From Sinohyriopsis cumingii (taxonomy: Eukaryota > Mollusca > Bivalvia > Unionida > Unionidae), in NCBI GenBank assembly GCA_028554795.2, contig CM068825.1:98263451-98327450 (forward strand): a stretch of 64,000 bases of DNA, written 5' to 3'. The translations under genes and the position numbers were made by a program. Under the pieces are notes generated by a model that worked only from the letters and a program-made list of their open reading frames with translations, searched no databases and was not told where the DNA came from. Of this stretch, positions 49,094 to 57,512 are shown one piece after another (the first letter of the stretch is position 1; the number at the start of each line of letters is the position of its first letter).

Positions 49094-50518
49094 TTACATG
49101 TTTTCCACTGGCGCATCAACGATTCTCATTCGTCCACCAACGCCTTCTAGCAGCATTGATTTATCGCTGAGAATGACAGCAACCGCTCTATAATTGGCAC
49201 CACCCGGGGCTATACGAGCTCGGAAGTGTATATCAACGACGGATTGTCTCGTTAAATCAAGATGTTCCAACGAAAAATAATAAATCGGATACAGCTTTTT
49301 AAAATCAAGTTGTGATATTTGCAAACCAGTGTCGACGTTTTGATCACGACCCATATATGACAGCAATCGATGGTACACACGTGCGATATGGTTGTCGCCG
49401 TAATTAAGCTGTATATCCTCGGATGGTTCCTGTTGTCCGTTTATTCTCAGCGAAACATCCCTGACTCCTAATTGATCAAATATCATATGGCTGCGTTCTT
49501 GACTGCCCAATCGTTCCCTATTCTGTAGCGCTATGAATATATGACGCGGGGCTGAAACACCCTGTTTTGACGCCAAGTGCCATGTAAACGTATCGGCGAC
49601 GTTATCCTCTTTAGCATCAGTTGTTACCGCTAGCCAACTCAACAACGATTTTCCTCCCTGTTCCATAAATGCTAACAATCGTGCCTCCGCGGTAACTGAT
49701 GGAGTTAACACCGGCATCCACAATGCTATTTTAGTTAAAACGACTTTACCGGCAGCGACGCCAGCAGCACGCCATATTGCATTGTTATCATCGCCCCTTC
49801 GCGTTAGCGCAATTGTATGCTTGGCCCCATAGATAACCCTCCTGACATTTCTGCAGAATCCAAATATGTGATGGAGTGGAATCGCGCATGAAAACTGTCG
49901 GCGTGGTCTTTGCAACATCCCTACTCGTGCCGCGAATCCCATATTGTAATTATCGTTAAGACTTTTTATAACAGTGAAATTAACGCCTTGTTTTGCTCTG
50001 CGATCTGGATTGGTTGCTTCAACCTGGTCAACTGCGGTATCTTTTTCCACTAGCACGTTAACGTACTGAAAATGGTCGGCGTTATCGGTGGTGTCCTTCG
50101 CAAACATCATAGATGGGCCCGCCGATCTCGTATAATCGTCCGAGTAACTCGCTAGCCCAATTATCGTCGTTGCAACATCAACCTCGCGTTCTATTGACTC
50201 AATTTCTCGCCCGTCAATAAGATATCTGGCGCTCTCAAATAACGCCATGATACCGTTGTTAACGAAGCCAACTCGAACACGATCGTCATCTGCGTATGGT
50301 GCATTATCGGCGGCATTTGTCACGAGTTCTCCCTCAATTTCGATAAACGCTTCACATGGCAGAAAATATCTACTGGTATCTTGGACTTGAAGTTCAATTC
50401 GCGATCGTAGGTCGGGTTGCGCTGCATAATAAGAATAATATTGATAATCGCGGACAGAATCATCCCTGCGCACTGGGGCGTCCATATCAAACGCGGGATC
50501 AGCGGTTCGCGCAAACAT
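49094..50518 (-). CDS. Major capsid protein (double jelly-roll type)
   Basis: About 474 residues from ATG 50,518 (MFARTADPAFDMD). An in-frame ATG at 50,533 is less likely because AATAATAAA directly precedes 50,518, as at other capsid genes here. Typical segments are a DYQYYSYY-rich N-terminus, FLPCEAFIEIEGELV, VGFVNNGIMALFESARYLI, GREIESIEREVDVATTIIGL, a middle with FSCAIPLHHIFGF, and a C-terminus FRARIAPGGANYRAVAVIL, then RIVDAPVEN. These match the capsid family of invertebrate Polinton-like viruses, predicted to form a double jelly-roll hexon. The size fits the family. The gene is intact and central in the structural block. Element B keeps only the last ~50 codons. Confidence 0.85.
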   Translation of the reverse strand: MFARTADPAFDMDAPVRRDDSVRDYQYYSYYAAQPDLRSRIELQVQDTSRYFLPCEAFIEIEGELVTNAADNAPYADDDRVRVGFVNNGIMALFESARYLIDGREIESIEREVDVATTIIGLASYSDDYTRSAGPSMMFAKDTTDNADHFQYVNVLVEKDTAVDQVEATNPDRRAKQGVNFTVIKSLNDNYNMGFAARVGMLQRPRRQFSCAIPLHHIFGFCRNVRRVIYGAKHTIALTRRGDDNNAIWRAAGVAAGKVVLTKIALWMPVLTPSVTAEARLLAFMEQGGKSLLSWLAVTTDAKEDNVADTFTWHLASKQGVSAPRHIFIALQNRERLGSQERSHMIFDQLGVRDVSLRINGQQEPSEDIQLNYGDNHIARVYHRLLSYMGRDQNVDTGLQISQLDFKKLYPIYYFSLEHLDLTRQSVVDIHFRARIAPGGANYRAVAVILSDKSMLLEGVGGRMRIVDAPVENM

Positions 50519-50570
50519 TTTATTATTTATCATGTTGATGTTTTCAATTGCGATTTTCTTTGAATTCTGT

Positions 50571-50996
50571 TTAAGACCACTCTCCCGCTATTGCGTTCAT
50601 GGGCGCGTTGGTGGACGACTGAGCCGCCAACGACTCTAGTTTTTCTTCCACGGCGTTATTTATTACTTTACTGACATTTGCAGGCATTACCGTCGTTGAT
50701 GGCATCACCGGTGGTTTCTGTTTTTTTCTCCTCACCAACGACATTAGTTTGTCCTTTGCTGCAGAAAGCGCCTTTCCGGCGACTTCTCCAATAGCACTAA
50801 TACCCTTATCACGAATAACATCAATAGCCTTCATTCCTAATTGTTTGGCTAACGGCGCTACTTTTGGAGCCATTCTTGTAAATAACCCCGCAATGGTGCT
50901 ACCGAGACCATCTCCATAGTATGCGCGGTAAACAGGCAATCGCGAGTTTACCACGTAGACGAGTACTGGTTTATCGTGGTTGTAATGTATAATCAT
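50571..50996 (-). CDS. Minor capsid/core protein (141 aa)
   Basis: ATG at 50,996 chosen because TTTTTATAATAAAG directly precedes it; an upstream ATG at 51,041 would add 15 residues. After a beta-like start (YNHDKPVLVYVVNSRLPVYR) comes YYGDGLGSTIAGLFTRMAPK and an Ala/Lys helical stretch. These match a recurrent Polinton minor protein pattern (G.G.GS...GLFR...P..). The C-terminal part is Lys- and Pro-containing (RRKKQKPPVMPST). It may be a vertex, cement or core protein comparable to adenovirus pVI or pVII. It lies just upstream of the MCP in the transcription direction, as in related elements. Confidence 0.6.
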   Translation of the reverse strand: MIIHYNHDKPVLVYVVNSRLPVYRAYYGDGLGSTIAGLFTRMAPKVAPLAKQLGMKAIDVIRDKGISAIGEVAGKALSAAKDKLMSLVRRKKQKPPVMPSTTVMPANVSKVINNAVEEKLESLAAQSSTNAPMNAIAGEWS

Positions 50997-51050
50997 CTTT
51001 ATTATAAAAACACCGGTTTTCCAATTAGTGATTGTGATCATCACCCCTCC

Positions 51051-51715
51051 CCACCGCCGTGTGGAAAACCGGAATAAATTTTATCAAAATTTCCTGGGGT
51101 TTTTGCCCTCGATAAAAATCCGGTTTTTTTCCGGTTTTTTCCTGATTTCTAGTCATTTTTGGTCGTTTTTTGTTGCCTATAGTCGTTTTTTTTCGATTTT
51201 TCAGCAAAAACATCGATTTTCTCTAAATGATTTCCTGGGGTTTTTGCCCTCGAAAAACGACCAAAAACGGTCAAAAAACGACCAAAAACGGTCAAAATTG
51301 ACGCGGATTTACAATATTATATAATTTTGCAAACGGTTGACATGTGTGGCGGGTTAGTTTTGTAAAACATTTTTTACTCTGACCAGTTTCCATCGATGGG
51401 GGAACTGTCATAATTATTCTGACATTTCCCACCGCCGTGTGGAAAACCGGAATAAATTTTATCAAAATTTCCTGGGGTTTTTGCCTTCGATAAAAATCCG
51501 GTTTTTTTCCGGTTTTTTCTTGATTTTTAGTCATTTTTGACCGTTTTTTGTTGCCTATAGTCGTTTTTTTCTCGATTTTTCAGAAAAACATCGATTTTCT
51601 CTAAATGATTTCCTGGGGTTTTTTGCCCTCAAAAAATGACCAAAAAACGGTTAAAAACAGTCAAAAAATGGCAAAAAACGGTCAAAAACAGTCAAAAACG
51701 ATAATTTTATAATTT
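51051..51715. repeat. Duplicated noncoding block with four 'TTTCCTGGGGTTTTTGCC' iterons
   Basis: Two copies (about 51,051-51,306 and 51,429-51,710, offset 378 bp) begin CCACCGCCGTGTGGAAAACC. The motif TTTCCTGGGGTTTTTGCC(C/T)T (one copy with an extra T) occurs at 51,090, 51,231, 51,468 and 51,609, with spacings 141, 237 and 141. Each copy ends in short repeats of AACGACCAAAAACGGTC type. This is the only long noncoding gap inside element C, so it may be a replication or transcription control region. Confidence 0.85.
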
Positions 51716-51717
51716 TT

Positions 51718-52656
51718 TTAATCATCCACGAGTTCGTCTATGAGCGTTCGATACGCACTAACGTCCATGATACCGCCCGTAAATAACCGCTTGCAAATAT
51801 CAGCGGCCTCATTGATTATTTCCGGAGAGTTATTTCCGGCTCGTTTTCCTCCGATTAGTACCTCTAGCCGTGATATATCACTGAGAACACTGTTAGGACA
51901 GGTAACGCCGTAGGATTCTTTACCAACAGAGTATCCTTTTCCTTTTTTTAGTTTTACCCTTTTTTCAACTTCCTTGTGGAATGCGTCGTAATCGGGACCA
52001 TCACCACGTAGTAATACATCGTTATATTTACTCGCTAAATACACTCTTCTTGTCCAATCCTTTAACGTTTTTATACTTTTCTCGTAACCGCTATTGATAT
52101 GCTCCTTATCTCGTATGCTCTTAGCAAAATTGGAGGCAGTAAAATCAATTAATTCTTTCCCCCCCTTGCTGAAGCCTCTAATTTGATCTATTGTGCTCTT
52201 CTTAAGTACATTACGGGGTATATTCCTCCTTTTCTCTTTTTCTTCCGGTGTTTCTTCCGGTGTTTCTTCCGGTATTTCTTCTTCTGGTTCTCTTGCGGTA
52301 GCACCTAGTTCTTCTTCGTCGGCCATTGTAACATAAGGTTCTTGTGGTTCGGTTATAGCGAGTGGTGGTGGCCTCCGTGTTGTGGCAGCCGCTAGTGTTT
52401 CTAAAGACCTTTTTGTTTGTTCGGTCTGAGCCGCTATCTTTTCAAGCGCATCGAGGACGGGTACAATTGCTGCCGTAACATCTTTGGTCGCTTTAGTTAC
52501 CGGGGCAAAGAGTTGTTCGCTTCCAACAGTAAAATCGGTTTGTAGTTGCTGCCGCGTTTGAAGTTGCTCTCGGACCCTGTCTCGTAACGGTATGAACTTT
52601 CTAAGCGCTGCTAGCCGCTCTCTGGCTAGCCGAGTAGTGAGTGATTCACCTACCAT
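51718..52656 (-). CDS. Conserved Polinton 'AGNNS' protein (312 aa)
   Basis: ATG at 52,656. The N-terminal ~100 residues are helical (LARERLAALRKFIPLRDRV; coiled-coil-like KIAAQTEQTKRSLETLAAA). A Pro-rich linker and a Glu-rich repeat (ETPEETPEEKEKRR, residues ~128-145) follow. The C-terminal ~50 residues (SRLEVLIGGKRAGNNSPEI, then ICKRLFTGGIM) match a motif (RL..L.....AGNNS.E..NE...) found repeatedly in invertebrate Polintons. Its function is not known to me. It is the first gene of the structural block. Element B retains the C-terminal motif fused to the MCP end. Confidence 0.65.
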   Translation of the reverse strand: MVGESLTTRLARERLAALRKFIPLRDRVREQLQTRQQLQTDFTVGSEQLFAPVTKATKDVTAAIVPVLDALEKIAAQTEQTKRSLETLAAATTRRPPPLAITEPQEPYVTMADEEELGATAREPEEEIPEETPEETPEEKEKRRNIPRNVLKKSTIDQIRGFSKGGKELIDFTASNFAKSIRDKEHINSGYEKSIKTLKDWTRRVYLASKYNDVLLRGDGPDYDAFHKEVEKRVKLKKGKGYSVGKESYGVTCPNSVLSDISRLEVLIGGKRAGNNSPEIINEAADICKRLFTGGIMDVSAYRTLIDELVDD

Positions 52657-52752
52657 TATTGCAATTGCGAAGCAATTTCTAATTTCTCGCCGGAGTTTTC
52701 GTCTATAATCCTTCTAATGTTTTTGATCTTGCTAGAAATCTCCCGGCGTCGT

Positions 52753-53038
52753 TCATAAACACGTCCGAGTTTTTTTTCGTATTATTTCAACGGCAGTAAA
52801 TAGTCCAATGAATGCATTTGCGTCATTGTGGTACAAGTTTTCATTGATCGTATGTTGTAATCGTTTTATGAAAAAGTACTCGCGGGCCAGGGTAAAACGT
52901 CCCCGTTTTGATTGCTCGTTAATAATTTCATAATCGGATAATATTTTTTTCACTGTCGAGACCATCAGATAATTCAATTCCTTGATTTTTTAATTTTGAA
53001 ATCTCGGCTAATATATTATTGATGTCTTCGATATTCAT
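52753..53038 (-). CDS. Unrecognised small protein, two frames meeting at an A7 run
   Basis: ATG at 53,038 (MNIEDINNILAEISKLKN) opens a frame that ends soon after a run of seven A (plus-strand T7 at 52,944-52,950). The next frame continues with a well-formed helical sequence (DYEIINEQSKRGRFTLAREY, then NAFIGLFTAVEIIRKK) to a stop at 52,753. Neither half has its own good start and stop, so I read one gene of about 95 codons with a one-base frame change. No family is recognised. It lies between the HNH gene and the 312-residue gene on the same strand. Confidence 0.5.
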
Positions 53039-53144
53039 TATTCTTATAGAACATCTTGTTTTTAAATAAAAAAAAATGAAACCCCGTGTATCAATTCCGA
53101 AGGTGTTTAATAATTCGTTTTCTTCCGGAATGGACAATTTATTG

Positions 53145-53678
53145 TCATGGCGACTTCGTCAGCGCCATGGGCGCCGGTGACTTCGTATCTATATATAAAA
53201 ATCGAATTCTGTGGCCCGACTTTTTTGAGATCGCTGTTTTAGTTATATTCTCTGCAACATCTCGAACTGAGGTTCTACAAATATCGAAATATTTTCCTGC
53301 CTCATTCATCGACTGAAATGTTTTTTCTTCGTGAGTTGTTGTATCAAACGATTTGACGCCCCTTGCTTTCTTTGGGTATTTACCGGTTTGGCTTTTTTTA
53401 TTGTTTTCACTCTGAGAGATAGCTTGCAAGTTTATAAGAGAATTATCAGTCTTATTATTATTAATATGATCAATAACGAAACCATCCTCGATTGGCCCCT
53501 TAAACGCTTCATATACCACCCTGTGAACAAGATACTTCTTCTTTCCGACACCAAACATTAAATACCCGTGATTGTTTTTCCATCCAACCGGCTTCTTCAG
53601 TCTACGATTTCTAACAATGCCGTCGCGAGATGCCTCGTAATTGACGAGCACAGGATGCGGCTGAAATTCTTGGTCCAT
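53145..53678 (-). CDS. HNH homing-type endonuclease (177 aa)
   Basis: ATG at 53,678. The N-terminal NUMOD4-like part (NYEASRDGIVRNRR, then NNHGYLMFGVGKKKYLVHR) leads into an HNH_3 core: VHRVVYEAFKGPIEDGFVID, His71, NNNKTDN, with His52, Asp70-His71 and Asn83 as likely metal/catalytic residues. A C-terminal NUMOD1-like helix-turn-helix (KTFQSMNEAGKYFDICRTSV) would bind DNA. This architecture is standard for free-standing homing endonucleases of phages and large DNA viruses. In a Polinton it may be a hitchhiking selfish gene or a recruited resolvase or exclusion nuclease. The frame is intact, and 13 bp separate it from the Zn-finger gene. Confidence 0.85.
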   Translation of the reverse strand: MDQEFQPHPVLVNYEASRDGIVRNRRLKKPVGWKNNHGYLMFGVGKKKYLVHRVVYEAFKGPIEDGFVIDHINNNKTDNSLINLQAISQSENNKKSQTGKYPKKARGVKSFDTTTHEEKTFQSMNEAGKYFDICRTSVRDVAENITKTAISKKSGHRIRFLYIDTKSPAPMALTKSP

Positions 53679-53691
53679 TTGTATAATAATA

Positions 53692-54033
53692 CTACTTGTC
53701 TAATTTATTATTTGGTTTAATTATAAATCTTTCAACGTAGTCTTGGGGGGTTTTGATGACGAAATCGGCGGTGGGGTCAATGACGGCGTTTTTAATTCGC
53801 TTGTCATAATAGCGTTTTAGTTCCCTGTATCGCTTTCCGCCACAATTGATACACAACTGCGATTTTCCTCTTACACCGACGTGACAAACCAAGCACGGGA
53901 GGGGGCCAAGAGAACCATTACGAACGCTTTGTAAATGATACCCGCAGAATTCGCCTCTACATGATTTATTGCACGGGGTTGTCGACCCAATCATCAACCA
54001 TTTGCAGTGATTCATTATACTATATTCTTTCAT
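53692..54033 (-). CDS. Cys-rich zinc-finger protein (113 aa)
   Basis: ATG at 54,033, or 54,015 (MNHCKWLMIGSTTPC). There are two putative Zn sites. The first uses C-x9-C-x3-C-x4-C-x2-H (CKWLMIGSTTPCNKSC, FCGYH); the second uses CLVC and CINC about 15 residues apart. A basic tail (KRYRELKRYYDKRIK) follows. Likely a DNA- or RNA-binding regulator. It is divergent from the polymerase-helicase gene, with only ~20 bp between the starts, so the two probably share a bidirectional promoter (TATA-like TATACTATATTC). Confidence 0.65.
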   Translation of the reverse strand: MKEYSIMNHCKWLMIGSTTPCNKSCRGEFCGYHLQSVRNGSLGPLPCLVCHVGVRGKSQLCINCGGKRYRELKRYYDKRIKNAVIDPTADFVIKTPQDYVERFIIKPNNKLDK

Positions 54034-54054
54034 TTAAATACTTGTTTTAATTAT

Positions 54055-57000
54055 ATGGATGAGTTCGAGAGATTAGCAGCAATTAAGCCCTGGAAAAATA
54101 TTAAGTTCAATCTCGATAGAGTCCTCAAGGACGCACCAAAAGCGTTAATAAACGATAGAACCCTGTTGAGTAAAATACGCGATTGTATCAATGAATTCAA
54201 GCGTGATGGCGCATCTCATAGTTGGTCAACATTTCGAATTGATGGCGTTGTTGATGCTACCATGAACGACAACCGCGCAGCAACGATAATATCACAACTT
54301 GACGGTAAAAGGTATTTCTTCAGAGTAAAATTCATTGTCCGGGTGGAATCAGGCGATTGGATCATACGTGATAAATTTGAACCAGTTCTCAGCGACAAGA
54401 AAACAGTCATTGTCAGCCGCGACTCCAAGCCGGGGCTGTTAACCGGAATTGACAGACCATACTATGAACGAGCGTATCCTGAAACAGCAGTTATTTATGG
54501 AATATACCCGTTAAATAAGAAACCTGATATCGGAAAACTGAAACCAATGAAACAGTCAACGGGGATAAATTGTGTAGCAGAACGAGTAATAGAGCATTTT
54601 ACAAATGCGTGTCGAGGAAACAAATTGACTGATTTACGACGTAGCAAAATCAACCAGTGGGAACTAACCGTAAAAGAGCGTGGAGCAACCATCAGCGACA
54701 TAGCGAGATTGGAAACGTCGCTGAGATTTCCAATAACCGTTACAACGATAACCGGTGAAGTATTATATGAATCAAAGTATAAATCAAATGGGGCCCCAAT
54801 CAAAATTATTGATCATAACGAACACGCATGGACGCCCGCGATCACAGTGTTTCCACGGGATAGAACGGTAAAGTATATCCCGGGGGAATTCCTGGAAGAG
54901 AACGGGTTTCTCGCGGAGAGGAAACTATTTGATGCTATTGCTTGTTTGTGTAAAAACGACCCTGTATCAGTGTGGTTACTTCGCAGCGCTGATACCTTTG
55001 ATCAGTTTGTAAGACCAAACGGTGAATTATACCGCACTGAAGCGTTTCACAACAGGATGAAAAAAACCGCCATAGAATTTGAAGAGCATGATGAACAACT
55101 GCTAACAAATTGTTTTACGATTCCATCGGTTGCGGCTCATGTTGCAGCGAGGAAAAATGCGTGGAGTCCAACACGCAAGGAATTTCTACCGGATGTACAA
55201 TCCAGTTGTTTGGAATACTATCACGGTGGACTATGGAACACTGAATACAACCGCGACGCTATGATTTCCGTTGATATGGTTGCCTGTTATCCAGCGAGTT
55301 TTCTCGGGTATGTATCCGCCGCTGAGTACTTTAGACGATTTGGACACCCCAGACATGAAATGACTCGTGTTGCTATTAATGGATCACTGCCTGATTTTGA
55401 TTTAACCGGATTCGCTCGCATAGTATCATTTGAATTCGCAGCAGGACTTCATCGCTGTTGCTATATTTGGATCGGTAGACACATGGCTGAAAAGAAGTGG
55501 TTGCCAATAGCGCTGCTACGGTATATGATTGATTGTAGCATGCTTGTATCGTTGATTGTCAGTGACGCGATTATATCATATCGGGCGCAGACTGAAGTCT
55601 GGTTACCAGAACCGGAGCGTCTAGATAGCATAATTGACGAGTCCAGAAAACACATCGATGCCGACGAGGAATATATCGTCGAATGGTCCAGGAGGATATT
55701 CAACCAACGAAACCACGAGACAAAAGATCTCGGTAGAAGAATAATCGGTAAGTTCACACAAGGTGGAAAAAACTGCGACTACAAACGATATTGCTCACGG
55801 CTGATTATAGATGACGCAGAATATGATTTCGTAATCAAGGACGCAGTGGCGAAAAATAGATACGTGAACTGCGAAACAGCTTTCTTGTCCAATGGAACGA
55901 GGTTGGGTACAGTTGTTACCTACAGCGATGGAGACAGCCCGGCATACCCGCATTTGAGGGCGTCTATGCTGGGTTACGCCGCTATCAATTTATTCTCGAT
56001 GATAAATAGATTCCCCGACACCGCGGTTAGAGTAGCCGTTGATTCGTTTTATGCTGACGTAGCGTATAAGGAAAACGTAGCCGGGTTTACTAGTCCGGAC
56101 GAGAGTTGGGGTACATGGAGAATTAAAAATGAAATACGACGCGATTATTCCCCGTCAGCAGATGTCACCGTTGAGAACAACTACTTACGCGGTGATAAAT
56201 TATCGGAATGGTCTAATGCACCACCGTGTTCTGATCCAATTTGTAGACACAAGACGGTTTATTTAAGCGGCTGTGGCGGGTCAGGAAAGACGACTCGGGC
56301 AATTGAATTATTTCGAACGCGGGCAAGTATAATCGTGCTTACACCGACCCATAGACTAGCGCGAGAAATAAAACAACGAAATGTTGACGCCGTTACTTAT
56401 CACAGCTTTTTTCGATACAGCGGCGGTGAGTGGACTCCTGATCGAATGGGTGAAAAATTTATTCCTGGGGTTATCATTTGGGATGAAATATGTACTGTTT
56501 CGTTAGATACTTTACGAATGTTTCTTGATTGGTTGCTGCTCGCGAATACAGCGGTAATCATGTGTGGGGATCATGGCCAACCACCACCATTTGTCGGCGA
56601 GGGTCCACATGATTGGTTAAAGGGTTTTGTGGACTACTATGAAGAAACCGATACTGATTACCGAGCACTTGATGAACAACTGCGCGGGGTTAAAAAATTA
56701 ATCAGATTACAGCCGGATAGAATTCAGTGTGAAATAATCCGCGAGGTGATTCCGGAAACGCCGTTAAATGAATTCTGGGAAACATGGAGACCAAACGATT
56801 TGATTGTAGCGAGCAGAAAGATAGTCAGAGACACACTTCAGCGGAAGTTGTTTACGTTGCATAAGGAAAAGTTTCCAACGCGTCCAGTACCGTTATGTTA
56901 TAGACCCGCGGATACACGGCGGCAGAACATTGAAGTTGAAATTCCAGGCCTGACAGCGTCAGGGACAAAAAAACAAATTCTTGTGCTGAATGATATTGTG

Positions 57001-57327
57001 CTCGTTGATATCAGCGTCGTCGAGGACGCGCTACGTGCTGATAAATCCCCGTGGACGCTAGGATACGCAACGACAATACATTCCTCGCAGGGACTAACTA
57101 TCATGGACACAATTGTTTGGATGGTTGATAATCGCATCGAATGGTCAAATCTAGTCTATCTTGCGGTGTCCCGAGTACGGAGGATCAATCAGCTTCGAAG
57201 AATTGTTGTTGACGGAGTCACCAACGACAACGACATCATCGATGCAAGCGTCATTGATAGAAAACTCTCGGGTTACCGCCAACAGGATAAAAAAAACAGC
57301 GGCGTTTTGATATTGATGCCGAATTAA
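54055..57327 (+). CDS. Fusion of divergent PolB-like polymerase and SF1 helicase (1090 aa)
   Basis: ATG 54,055 preferred over the in-frame 54,007, which lies inside the divergent gene. Residues ~1-380 have no clear exonuclease motifs. SSCLEYYHGG (383-392) resembles the YxGG motif of protein-primed PolB. Motif A is SVDMVACYP with Asp407. A motif B-like LGRRIIGKFTQG follows. Motif C reads VDSFYAD at Asp663, where the usual second Asp is Phe. From ~730 comes an SF1 (Pif1/RecD-like) helicase: Walker A GCGGSGKT (739-746), LTPTHRLA (motif Ia), VIIWDE (Asp810-Glu811), GDHGQPPP (motif III) and ATTIHSSQGLT (motif V). The expected role is genome replication with unwinding. Near the 3' end an A8 run carries A_AAA_AAC and a -1 frame leads into an HNH module. 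The frame is intact; polymerase activity is uncertain. Confidence 0.8.
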   Translation: MDEFERLAAIKPWKNIKFNLDRVLKDAPKALINDRTLLSKIRDCINEFKRDGASHSWSTFRIDGVVDATMNDNRAATIISQLDGKRYFFRVKFIVRVESGDWIIRDKFEPVLSDKKTVIVSRDSKPGLLTGIDRPYYERAYPETAVIYGIYPLNKKPDIGKLKPMKQSTGINCVAERVIEHFTNACRGNKLTDLRRSKINQWELTVKERGATISDIARLETSLRFPITVTTITGEVLYESKYKSNGAPIKIIDHNEHAWTPAITVFPRDRTVKYIPGEFLEENGFLAERKLFDAIACLCKNDPVSVWLLRSADTFDQFVRPNGELYRTEAFHNRMKKTAIEFEEHDEQLLTNCFTIPSVAAHVAARKNAWSPTRKEFLPDVQSSCLEYYHGGLWNTEYNRDAMISVDMVACYPASFLGYVSAAEYFRRFGHPRHEMTRVAINGSLPDFDLTGFARIVSFEFAAGLHRCCYIWIGRHMAEKKWLPIALLRYMIDCSMLVSLIVSDAIISYRAQTEVWLPEPERLDSIIDESRKHIDADEEYIVEWSRRIFNQRNHETKDLGRRIIGKFTQGGKNCDYKRYCSRLIIDDAEYDFVIKDAVAKNRYVNCETAFLSNGTRLGTVVTYSDGDSPAYPHLRASMLGYAAINLFSMINRFPDTAVRVAVDSFYADVAYKENVAGFTSPDESWGTWRIKNEIRRDYSPSADVTVENNYLRGDKLSEWSNAPPCSDPICRHKTVYLSGCGGSGKTTRAIELFRTRASIIVLTPTHRLAREIKQRNVDAVTYHSFFRYSGGEWTPDRMGEKFIPGVIIWDEICTVSLDTLRMFLDWLLLANTAVIMCGDHGQPPPFVGEGPHDWLKGFVDYYEETDTDYRALDEQLRGVKKLIRLQPDRIQCEIIREVIPETPLNEFWETWRPNDLIVASRKIVRDTLQRKLFTLHKEKFPTRPVPLCYRPADTRRQNIEVEIPGLTASGTKKQILVLNDIVLVDISVVEDALRADKSPWTLGYATTIHSSQGLTIMDTIVWMVDNRIEWSNLVYLAVSRVRRINQLRRIVVDGVTNDNDIIDASVIDRKLSGYRQQDKKNSGVLILMPN
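57289..57297 (+). promoter_or_regulatory. Candidate -1 frameshift site A_AAA_AAC
   Basis: In the zero frame the codons are GAT AAA AAA AAC. The last seven bases give the canonical slippery heptamer A AAA AAC, and a -1 slip enters exactly the HNH frame. A short CGGC...GCCG stem is possible just downstream (57,301-57,322). No strong pseudoknot is obvious by eye. Confidence 0.45.
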
Positions 57328-57512
57328 TAATTGCGTTACGACAACAACAGAATAATCACTGCGCGAGTTGCAATTGTATAATGAGTTGGCGTTATTCGGA
57401 TAAAGACACTCGCCAATTTACCGTGGATAGGATCGATAACAGTCTTGGTCATGTCAAAAACAATGTGAGGTTGACCTGTCTTGAGTGCAATAGACGCAAC
57501 GGCGCTAGTTAA
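57289..57512 (+). CDS. HNH module in the -1 frame of the polymerase-helicase gene
   Basis: From the A8 run (57,289-57,296) the -1 frame is open for about 72 codons. It encodes CASCNC, then FTVDRIDNSLGHVKNNVRL and CLECN, a Zn-dependent HNH nuclease pattern. The frame has no ATG before the HNH core and ends 7 nt into the convergent integrase gene. The zero frame, by contrast, ends at 57,327 with an unremarkable tail. It would be expressed as a C-terminal extension of the helicase by -1 frameshifting at A_AAA_AAC, or the gene has lost or gained a base. Either way it is a real, conserved-looking domain. Confidence 0.7.

Noticed and set aside
51025-51534. Duplicated frames reading KKPDFYR.QKPQEILIKFIP
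   Set aside because: They follow the duplicated noncoding iteron block and are Lys-rich by composition; the frame is not kept beyond the repeat.
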